DNA of 43,389 nt from Chromatiaceae bacterium (GTDB lineage: Bacteria; Pseudomonadota; Gammaproteobacteria; Chromatiales; Chromatiaceae). Position 1 is the stretch's first letter, and each line of letters starts with the position of its first letter. Shown piece after piece: positions 37,286-43,389 of this stretch. The stretch lies in contig JANQFI010000194.1 of the NCBI GenBank assembly GCA_028277905.1, positions 1-43,389 on the forward strand, given 5' to 3'. The notes below the pieces were generated by a model that searched no databases, was not told the DNA's origin, and saw only the letters and a list, made by a program, of their open reading frames with translations. The translations under genes were made by a program, and so were the position numbers.

Positions 37286-37975
37286 ATGATGGGCCGCATC
37301 GTCGACAAGGCCGAGGAGGCGGTCATCTCGCTGCTGTTGGTGGCGATGACGCTCTTGGTATTCTGGGAGGTGATCCTGCGCTTCGGCTTCGGGACGGGGG
37401 TGAGCTGGGGTCAGGAGGCGACGCTGCACCTGTCCGCGTGGCTGGTGCTGTTCGGCGCGTCCTACGGGCTCAAGACCGGGGCGCATATCGGTGTGGATGC
37501 CTTCGTGCGGCTGTTCCGGCCCTTGGGGCAGCGTATCCTGACGGGCATCGCCGTGCTCCTGTCGCTGGCGTATTGCGGACTCTTCATCTACGGCTCCTGG
37601 GTGTATCTCGAGAAGATGCACATGATCGGCATCGAGCTGGAGGATATTCCCGTCCAGACCTGGATCGCCCACAGCATCTTGCTCGTCGGACTGGTGCTGC
37701 TGAGCTTACGGCTGCTGGGTCTGCTGTGGCGGGTGATCCGGGGCAGGGCGACCGGCTTCCAGCACCTGGACGAGGTCGAGGAGAGCATGCACCTCGCCCG
37801 CGAGCTGCGTATGGAGCGCGCGCCGAATGCATCGCCATCGGGATCGGGATCGAGATCGGGATCGAATTCGGGATCGACATCGAGCGCGAAATCGGCATCG
37901 AATTCTGGATGGATAGCGCAGCGAGTGCCTGAGCAGCGCGGCCCAAGTGCGCCTTCTGGCGGCGACGAGCCATGA
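37286..37975 (+). CDS. dctQ: TRAP transporter small membrane subunit, DctQ
   Basis: The 229-residue protein has four membrane helices, among them AVISLLLVAMTLLVFWEVILRF and ILTGIAVLLSLAYCGLFIYG, and the conserved WGQEATLHLSAWLVLFGASYG. The ATG at 37286 follows GGAG by 5 nt, and a second ATG sits next to it. The last 50 or so residues are unusual: a serine-glycine tail (SGSGSRSGSNSGSTSS) encoded by a GATCGG-type nucleotide repeat, so the repeat has been taken into the coding frame. The stop overlaps the dctM start (ATGA at 37972-37975). The 186-bp gap after dctP holds nothing recognisable. Confidence 0.92.
   Translation: MMGRIVDKAEEAVISLLLVAMTLLVFWEVILRFGFGTGVSWGQEATLHLSAWLVLFGASYGLKTGAHIGVDAFVRLFRPLGQRILTGIAVLLSLAYCGLFIYGSWVYLEKMHMIGIELEDIPVQTWIAHSILLVGLVLLSLRLLGLLWRVIRGRATGFQHLDEVEESMHLARELRMERAPNASPSGSGSRSGSNSGSTSSAKSASNSGWIAQRVPEQRGPSAPSGGDEP
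37831..37910. repeat. GATCGG-type hexamer repeat inside dctQ
   Basis: About a dozen imperfect units (ATCGGGATCGGGATCGAGAT and similar) lie within the 3' part of dctQ and encode its Ser/Gly tail. The same kind of tract is found at 22949-23010 in a non-coding region. The repeat has kept the dctQ frame open. No function is known to me. Confidence 0.7.
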
Positions 37976-39372
37976 CGACCGCGACGCTGTTCCTGCTGCT
38001 GTTCGGCTGCATGCTGCTAGGCATGCCGATCGCGCTCGCGCTCGGCTTCTCCAGTATCGTCACCATCCTGCTCTTCTCCAACGACTCGCTGGCGTCGATC
38101 GCGCTCAAGCTGTTCGAGGCCCTGTCGGCGCACTACACGCTGCTGGCCATCCCCTTCTTCATCCTGTCCTCGCAGTTCCTGTCCACCGGCGGTGTCGCCA
38201 AGCGGCTGATCCGATTCGCCGTCGGCGTCGTCGGGCACATCAAGGGCGGGCTCGCGATGGCCTCCGTGCTGGCCTGCATGCTGTTCGCGGCGGTGTCCGG
38301 CTCGTCACCGGCGACGGTCGCCGCCATCGGTACCATCGTCATTGCCGGCATGGTGAAGTCCGGTTATCCGAAGGCTTTCGCGTCCGGCGTCATCACCAAT
38401 GCCGGCACGCTGGGCATCCTGATCCCGCCCTCCATCGTGATGCTGGTGTACGCGGCGGCGACGGAAGTGTCCGCGGCGCGCATGTTCATGGCGGGCTTCA
38501 TCCCCGGCATCATGATGGGCGGGTTGTTGATGATCGCCATCTATATCGTCGCCCGGATCAAGAAGCTGCCCTCACAGCCCTGGCCTGGATTCCGCGAGGT
38601 GGCCGCCGCTGGGTTCAGCGCCTCCGGCGGCATCCTGCTCATCGCCATCGTGCTGGGCTCCATCTATGGCGGCATCGCGAGCCCGACCGAGGCGGCCGCT
38701 GTGTCGGCGGTCTATGCCTTCCTGGTGGCCGTGATCGGCTACCGGGACATAGGCCCGCTGAAGGCGACGCCTTGGCACCGGGCAGGGGAGGGTGCCGGGG
38801 CGATGCTGGTGCGCAACAGCTGGCAGATCCCACTGGCCCTGGTGCGGAGCCTCGGCAACCCGGAGGTCCGCAAGACCGTGGTCGATGCCGCCAAGATCAG
38901 CATCATGCTGCTCTTCATCATCGCCAACGCGATGCTGTTCGCGCACGTGCTCACCACCGAGCGCATCCCACACCAGATCGCCGAGACCATCGTCGCTTAT
39001 GGGCTCACGCCCTGGATGTTCCTGATCGTCGTAAACCTGCTGCTGCTCGCGGCGGGCAACTTCATGGAGCCGTCGGCGATTCTGTTGATCATGGCGCCGA
39101 TCCTGTTCCCCATCGCCACCCAGCTTGGCATCGATCCGATCCATCTCGGCATCATCATGGTCGTGAACATGGAGATCGGCATGCTCACCCCACCCGTGGG
39201 CTTGAACCTATTCGTGACGGCCGGCATCACCGGCGAGTCCATCGGCTGGGTCATCAAGGCGGTGCTGCCCTGGATGCTGCTGCTGTTGCTCTTCCTGATC
39301 CTGATCACCTACATTCCGCAGATCTCGCTGTTTCTGCCGGAGTATCTCGACAAGCTGCAGGGGTACCAGTGA
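37972..39372 (+). CDS. dctM: TRAP transporter large membrane subunit, DctM
   Basis: The 466-residue permease has about 12 hydrophobic segments and is the ion-coupled transport channel of the TRAP system. Family segments include LFGCMLLGMPIALALGFSS, FAAVSGSSPATVAAIGTI, ITNAGTLGILIPPSIVMLVYA and MEIGMLTPPVGLNLFVTAG. It uses a Na+ or proton gradient. Coupled by overlap to dctQ. The + strand track ORF 37947-39410 is a frame shadow of this gene. Confidence 0.96.
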   Translation: MTTATLFLLLFGCMLLGMPIALALGFSSIVTILLFSNDSLASIALKLFEALSAHYTLLAIPFFILSSQFLSTGGVAKRLIRFAVGVVGHIKGGLAMASVLACMLFAAVSGSSPATVAAIGTIVIAGMVKSGYPKAFASGVITNAGTLGILIPPSIVMLVYAAATEVSAARMFMAGFIPGIMMGGLLMIAIYIVARIKKLPSQPWPGFREVAAAGFSASGGILLIAIVLGSIYGGIASPTEAAAVSAVYAFLVAVIGYRDIGPLKATPWHRAGEGAGAMLVRNSWQIPLALVRSLGNPEVRKTVVDAAKISIMLLFIIANAMLFAHVLTTERIPHQIAETIVAYGLTPWMFLIVVNLLLLAAGNFMEPSAILLIMAPILFPIATQLGIDPIHLGIIMVVNMEIGMLTPPVGLNLFVTAGITGESIGWVIKAVLPWMLLLLLFLILITYIPQISLFLPEYLDKLQGYQ

Positions 39373-39373
39373 T

Positions 39374-39901
39374 ATGGCTAAACAGGTCGCCAAGGCACCA
39401 CCGCCCATGACGGCGCAGCAGATCAAGACCATCCTCTATGCGACGGACCTAGGCGACCACATGCGCCCCGTGTTTCGTCTCGCCATTCACCTTGCGCAGG
39501 CGCACGATGCACGCATCATCATGCTGCACGTGATGGAGCCGCTGACCGGCACCGGACAGACGGTGATCGACATCTATCTGTCGGAGAAGGAACGCCAGCA
39601 GGTGCAGGACGACGGCATGCGCAGGGTGCTAGATACCATGCGAGAGCGAATCGCCCGGTTCTATAAGGAGGAACTGGGCGAGCCCCCGGAGGAGTCCACA
39701 CTGGTATCCGACGTGGTCGTGCGCACCGGCCGTCCTGGCGACGAGATTCCGTTCCAGGCCGAGGACAAGGGCGCCGACCTCGTGGTCATGGGCACCTGCT
39801 CACACGGGCTGCTCGGCCGCGGGTTGGTAGGCTCGACGGCGGTGCGCGTCATTCAGGCCTGCCGAGTGCCTGTGGTCGTGGTGCCGAACTGCCAGGGCTG
39901 A
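39374..39901 (+). CDS. Universal stress protein (UspA family), TRAP-associated
   Basis: The 175-residue protein begins one base after the dctM stop. It has the UspA fold markers ILYATDLGDHMRPVFRLAI and the nucleotide-binding end VVMGTCSHGLLGRGLVGSTA (G-x2-G-x9-G(S) type). A UspA protein as fourth gene after a TRAP transporter is the layout of teaABCD of Halomonas, where TeaD lowers transport activity and binds ATP. A similar modulating role here is inference. The ribosome site AGGGG lies inside the dctM end. Confidence 0.92.
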   Translation: MAKQVAKAPPPMTAQQIKTILYATDLGDHMRPVFRLAIHLAQAHDARIIMLHVMEPLTGTGQTVIDIYLSEKERQQVQDDGMRRVLDTMRERIARFYKEELGEPPEESTLVSDVVVRTGRPGDEIPFQAEDKGADLVVMGTCSHGLLGRGLVGSTAVRVIQACRVPVVVVPNCQG

Positions 39902-40225
39902 TTGGAGGCCCTTGCAGGACGCCCCGAGCTCGAAGCTGGTTCTGGGTCGCCGACATGTTCGAGCGGGCACCGGCCGTCGGGCTGGCGTCGTCAACGAGAA
40001 TATTGACGCCCACGACTCGATCGCCGAGCAGGCTATGCCCTGTCGCCCCGCAGGCAACTGGACCACGGCCACATCCGGGTACCTAGCCGCAAAATGGTGC
40101 CGCGCCCGCAGCCTTGTTGCCCTCAATGACGGCATCGAGCCGGGAAATCGCTCCGCGATCGAGGCCACGCGCCCCTGCTTGTAGGCCAGCAGCCGCGCTA
40201 GGCCGGCTCGGAATGCCGCTGCGCC
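39902..40225. other. 324-bp gap, possibly remains of a gene
   Basis: No intact gene with a ribosome site is visible between uspA and the small secreted protein. On the minus strand the frame of that protein stays open past its TAG for most of the gap, giving segments such as FRAGLARLLAYKQGRVASIAE. Another frame gives GDRVVGVNILVDDASPTAGA. This could be a decayed 3' end, but high GC leaves frames open by chance. Confidence 0.25.
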
Positions 40226-40594
40226 CTAGAGTCCCGCGGCCGTCAAGGTCTGCAGGTCGGCGTGGCTTGCGATGGACTTGGCACTGCAGACCCGGAGCAC
40301 CTCGTCGTCGTCCAAACCCACGAGGGGTGCGCCTGAGGCCATGTCGAGTACAGAGTGCGGCGCCGCCAGCAGCCGGCTCGACGCGTTCTTGGCTGCGATG
40401 CGGGTACCACCACGCTCCGTGCGTTTCTGGAGCACGGCGCCGAAGCGATCGTCTGTATCCCCGGTCCCGTGCTCCAGCGCCGCACTCGGAGCCGCAGACG
40501 AGGGTGCCGCCAAACCCAGGAGAACCGCCAGAACCAAGGCAAACAGGGTAGGGGGGATCGGCGCAGCGCATCCGCCATTCGGGCGATCGGTCAT
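40226..40594 (-). CDS. Small secreted or lipid-anchored protein of unknown function
   Basis: The 122-residue product starts at the ATG at 40594. A hydrophobic segment (FALVLAVLLGLAAPSSA) at about 16-33 looks like a signal peptide. The mature part of about 88 residues is basic and has no family I recognise. No clear ribosome site is seen. It lies downstream of the ABC transporter fusion on the same strand. Because its frame remains open beyond the stop, it may be the front part of a longer, broken gene. Confidence 0.5.
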   Translation of the reverse strand: MTDRPNGGCAAPIPPTLFALVLAVLLGLAAPSSAAPSAALEHGTGDTDDRFGAVLQKRTERGGTRIAAKNASSRLLAAPHSVLDMASGAPLVGLDDDEVLRVCSAKSIASHADLQTLTAAGL

Positions 40595-40671
40595 GAAGCG
40601 AGATACCCTGCAGGGCGCCGGCGTGGATGCATCCGGCCGGCAGCGTGCACGGGAAGGGGTTACGCGCCCGC

Positions 40672-42192
40672 TCAGGCTCGCCTTAGCCCACGCGGCACCA
40701 GCCGCTGCTCGGCCTGCTCGAAGCCCCACTGCACCGCCAGCGCGAACAGTGCGGCCGGGATGGCACCCTCTAGGATCAGTGCGGTATCGTCCAACCGGAT
40801 GCCGGTCAGGATCGGCTGGCCGTAGCCACCGGCACCGATGAGTGCCCCCAGGGTGGCGGCGCCGACATTGATCACCGCGGCGGTCTTGATGCCGGCCAGG
40901 ATCATCGGCAGCGCCAACGGCAGCTCGATGCGCCAGAGCCGTGCCCGCGGCGGCAGCCCGATGGCCTCCGCAGCCTCCTGTAGCGCCGGTGCGATGCCGG
41001 TGATGCCGGCGTGGGTATTGCGCACGATCGGCAGCAGGCTGTAGACGAACAGCGCCACCAATGCCGAGCCGGTGCCGATGCCGAAGAACGGGATCATGAA
41101 CACGAGCAGCGCGAGTGCAGGGATGGTCTGGGCGATACCCACCAGGGCGATCACCGCCTGCCCCAACCGGGGCCGGTGGGCGGCGAGGATCCCGAGCGGA
41201 ACGGCCATCAGCACCGCCGCCGACAGCGACAGGCCCACCAGCAGGGCATGGACGGCGGTATACCTGGCGAGCCGCGCCGCCAGGCCCTCCGCCAGGACCT
41301 CAAGGTCGATGTCGCGCTTGTCGGCGAGCAGTTGCGCTGCCGCTGCGACCTCCGACTCGCCGCCGATCTGCACCGCAGCGTTGAGCGCCGTCATCCGGGC
41401 GCCGTCGATGAGACCGATGCTGCGCCCTAGGGCATCGACGGCCTCAGGCACGCGCTCGGCGAGGTCGGCCCGGTACAGCAACAGCGCGTCATAGCGGCGG
41501 AAGAAGCCCTGGTCGTCGGCCAGGGTCACGAGGTCGTAGTAGGCGATCTCCGCGTCTGTCGTGTAAAGCTCGGTGACGTCCGCACCGCCGGTGGCCAGCG
41601 CGCGGTAGGCCAACTCGTGCGCCACGCCGAGCACGTCCTGTTGCGGTAGACCGTAGGCGGCCTGCAACGCCGGCCAGCCATCGTCGCGCTCCATGAACTC
41701 GTTGGCGAAGCGCAGGCGCAGCTTTGGATGCCGGCGCAGGTCGGAGACGCTCGCGATGTCCAACTCCGCCGCCCGCGGCTTGGTCATGCCGAGCGCATAG
41801 TTGTTCTCGAAGCCGATAGAGCCGCCTAGAACGATGCCGTCCCGGCGCAGGCGCTCGGCGAGCCGGTGCCGTTGCTCGACCGGATCGGCGACCTCGTATA
41901 GCGCCGTATCCCGCAGCAGCTCATGGATCAGGGTGCCGGAGTACTCGACATAGGCGTCGATGTCGCCGCTCGCCAGTGCGTTGTAGACGAGGCGCGTGCC
42001 GCCAAGGGCGCGCCGGTGGCGCACCGGCAGCCCCGCGTCCGCGATCAGCCCGGCCAGCACCTCGCCCAGGATGACCGACTCGGTGAACTTCTTGCTGCCG
42101 ATCCGAACCTGCTCATCTGCGCGCTGGCAGCCGGCGAGGATCAGCGCCGCAAGGATCACCAACAGGATTGCGCGCGGTACCAAGGGCGACAT
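40672..42192 (-). CDS. Quaternary-amine ABC importer: substrate-binding protein fused to permease
   Basis: The 506-residue protein starts at the ATG at 42192; the upstream 55 residues of the track ORF are not protein-like. A lipoprotein signal ends in the lipobox LAGC. A substrate-binding domain of the OpuAC/OsmX type follows at about 25-295 (RIGSKKFTESVILGEVLAGL, ALGGTRLVYNALASGDIDAYVEYSGT). A permease domain lies at about 300-506 (VGIAQTIPALALLVFMIPFFGIGTG, and the EAA-like loop EAAEAIGLPPRARLWRIELPLALP). It would import glycine betaine, choline or related compatible solutes with the ATPase encoded upstream. The order is binding domain first, then permease. Confidence 0.92.
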   Translation of the reverse strand: MSPLVPRAILLVILAALILAGCQRADEQVRIGSKKFTESVILGEVLAGLIADAGLPVRHRRALGGTRLVYNALASGDIDAYVEYSGTLIHELLRDTALYEVADPVEQRHRLAERLRRDGIVLGGSIGFENNYALGMTKPRAAELDIASVSDLRRHPKLRLRFANEFMERDDGWPALQAAYGLPQQDVLGVAHELAYRALATGGADVTELYTTDAEIAYYDLVTLADDQGFFRRYDALLLYRADLAERVPEAVDALGRSIGLIDGARMTALNAAVQIGGESEVAAAAQLLADKRDIDLEVLAEGLAARLARYTAVHALLVGLSLSAAVLMAVPLGILAAHRPRLGQAVIALVGIAQTIPALALLVFMIPFFGIGTGSALVALFVYSLLPIVRNTHAGITGIAPALQEAAEAIGLPPRARLWRIELPLALPMILAGIKTAAVINVGAATLGALIGAGGYGQPILTGIRLDDTALILEGAIPAALFALAVQWGFEQAEQRLVPRGLRRA

Positions 42193-42317
42193 AGGGTGTG
42201 CGGAGCAGGGCGCCTGCGGCGCACGGGGTAGGGGGCTTGCTCGTACCAGGTCCCGGCCGCGCACCGGCACATCGCGGCGGGGACGCCGGTCCCACAACCC
42301 CCAGGAGCCTGGCTCGG

Positions 42318-43115
42318 TCATGTGCGGCCAACCACGGCATGGCTGTTGGCTACCCATGTCGCCGGCGTTGCCAGGTGCTCCAAATGGCCGCGCTGTGCCT
42401 GCACGAAGCGCTCGACAAAGGGCTCTGCGGGCCGTTGCAGCATGTCTCCAAGCGCGCCCGATTGGACCAGGCGACCGGCGCGCATCAGCACGATGCGGTC
42501 CGATAGATAGGCTGCCTCGGCGAGGTCATGGGTCACCAGCACCACGGTCTTGTGCAGGCTCGCGAAGATCTCCTTGAGCTGCTCTTGCAGCTCGCTGCGC
42601 ACCATCGGGTCCAGCGCCCCCAGGGGCTCGTCCAGCAGCAGCACCTCCGGATCCAGCATCAGCGCTCGCATGAGGCCGACCCGCTGATTCTGCCCGCCCG
42701 ACAGCTCCCTTGGATAGCGCTCCAACCCATCGAGCGGAAAATGCGTCAGCGCCGCCAGCTCGTCCACCCGCGCCGCGATGCGCTCCCGCGGCCACCGCAG
42801 ATGCTCCGCCATCAGTGCAACATTGCCGCGGGCGGTCAGGTGGGGGAAAAGCCCCCCTTGCTGGATCACATAGCCCATGCGCGGCCGCGTCTCCGGCAGC
42901 CGCGCCGGCGTCAATGGCTCGCTGTCGAACAGCACCTCGCCGGTGTCGGGTTTCACGAGGCCGATCAGTGTGCGCAACAGGGTCGACTTGCCGCAGCCCG
43001 AGGGGCCGATCAGCGCCGTGGTGGTGCCCTGCGTGATCGACAGCGACAGCCCATCCAACGCCGGCCGCCCGCCGTAGAGCTTGGTGATTCGCCGGAGCTC
43101 GAACAGGGTGTGCAT
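42318..43115 (-). CDS. ABC importer ATP-binding protein, OpuCA/OsmV type
   Basis: The 265-residue ATPase has Walker A GPSGCGKST, the Q-loop (YVIQQGGLFPHLT), signature ELSGGQNQRVGLMRALM, Walker B VLLLDEP and the switch histidine in LVTHDLAEA. It powers the downstream binding-protein/permease fusion, with a 125-bp gap between them. It lacks the C-terminal CBS pair found in some OpuA/OpuC ATPases: the protein ends soon after the ABC domain (FVERFVQAQRGHLEHLATPA). The start at 43115 gives MHTLFELRRITKLYGG, typical for the family. Confidence 0.93.
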   Translation of the reverse strand: MHTLFELRRITKLYGGRPALDGLSLSITQGTTTALIGPSGCGKSTLLRTLIGLVKPDTGEVLFDSEPLTPARLPETRPRMGYVIQQGGLFPHLTARGNVALMAEHLRWPRERIAARVDELAALTHFPLDGLERYPRELSGGQNQRVGLMRALMLDPEVLLLDEPLGALDPMVRSELQEQLKEIFASLHKTVVLVTHDLAEAAYLSDRIVLMRAGRLVQSGALGDMLQRPAEPFVERFVQAQRGHLEHLATPATWVANSHAVVGRT

Positions 43116-43265
43116 CCGATTTGGCGCTTCGGGCTTGCCGCTTGGGGATCCTGTCTTCGCCGGTCGTGCCCCTCATGCACCAGGGCAGAGATTGCGAGAC
43201 CCTTTCCGGTCGTTGTCGTCGCATTCGTAATCCTAAACGACCTAGACGAGGCTCGGTTACCGGCC

Positions 43266-43389
43266 TTAGGCGATTGCCGGAAACAAACACACCGAATGGC
43301 GCAGGATTCTCGTCCGCCTTCGCGAAGCGGCAGCGCGTGCATAGTCGTTCTCTGTGTGCGTTGCCGCGACAACGAAGGTGGGCGAGAAG
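43266..43389. repeat. Palindromic interspersed element, copy F, cut by window end
   Basis: The copy starts TTAGGCGATTGCCGG and continues through AACAAACACACCGAATGGCG and a central GCGGCAGCG region before the window ends. It lies upstream of the ABC ATPase gene. About 40 bp of the expected 163 bp are missing. Confidence 0.8.

Noticed and set aside
37947-39410. 487-codon + strand ORF longer than dctM
   Set aside because: Out-of-frame reading of dctM; Arg/His-rich with no membrane segments, while the dctM frame matches the family throughout.
39893-39911. Possible terminator after uspA (AGGGC ... GCCCT)
   Set aside because: Short imperfect stem with no T-run; too weak to call.

Overview
The window is a high-GC stretch, probably from a gammaproteobacterium. 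Gene content (type I-G CRISPR, cysC, a TRAP/UspA operon laid out like teaABCD, a betaine-family ABC importer, EttA, GGDEF/EAL proteins) fits a halotolerant sulfur-oxidising or purple sulfur bacterium of the Chromatiales. This placement is inference from gene content, not a sequence match.

Bases 1-11017 are one CRISPR array. By hand count it has 153 repeats of 36 bp and 152 spacers of about 35-40 bp. The left end is cut by the window edge. The array is read on the minus strand from a leader at 11018-11276. To its right, all on the minus strand, lies a type I-G (formerly I-U) cas operon. In transcription order it is: a Tat-signal HIRAN protein, cas3, csx17 (cas8g), csb1 (cas7), csb2 (cas5-cas6), a cas4-cas1 fusion and cas2. 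A WYL-domain regulator sits upstream on the same strand, and a 7+7 bp palindrome lies just ahead of the operon.

The most unusual locus is the 3' end of cas3. The 1141-codon frame contains helicase and HD modules and then runs without a stop into a Fic (AMP-transferase fold) domain with the motif HPFADFNGRATR. Between HD and Fic, the better coding frame is a different one: a 69-codon ORF with its own GGAG ribosome site and the motif S-M-A-F-E-G, which matches the (S/T)xxxE(G/N) inhibitory motif of Fic antitoxins such as VbhA. It looks like a Fic toxin-antitoxin pair built into cas3.

Bases 24459-43389 are mostly housekeeping or accessory metabolism: cysC; bioA with a small unknown partner; a DUF815 ATPase overlapping a GGDEF/EAL protein; ettA; a MobB protein fused to a class II aldolase-like domain; a SAM methyltransferase; tRNA-Ser(GGA); a DctPQM TRAP transporter plus UspA; and a quaternary-amine ABC importer (substrate-binding/permease fusion plus ATPase).

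Scattered through this half are at least four full-length copies and several partial copies of a palindromic element of about 163 bp with ends T(T/A)AGGCGATT. At three genes (WYL regulator, bioA, mobB) the end of the element supplies the stop codon. A second, simpler repeat (degenerate GATCGG hexamers) occurs upstream of the cas operon and inside the dctQ tail.
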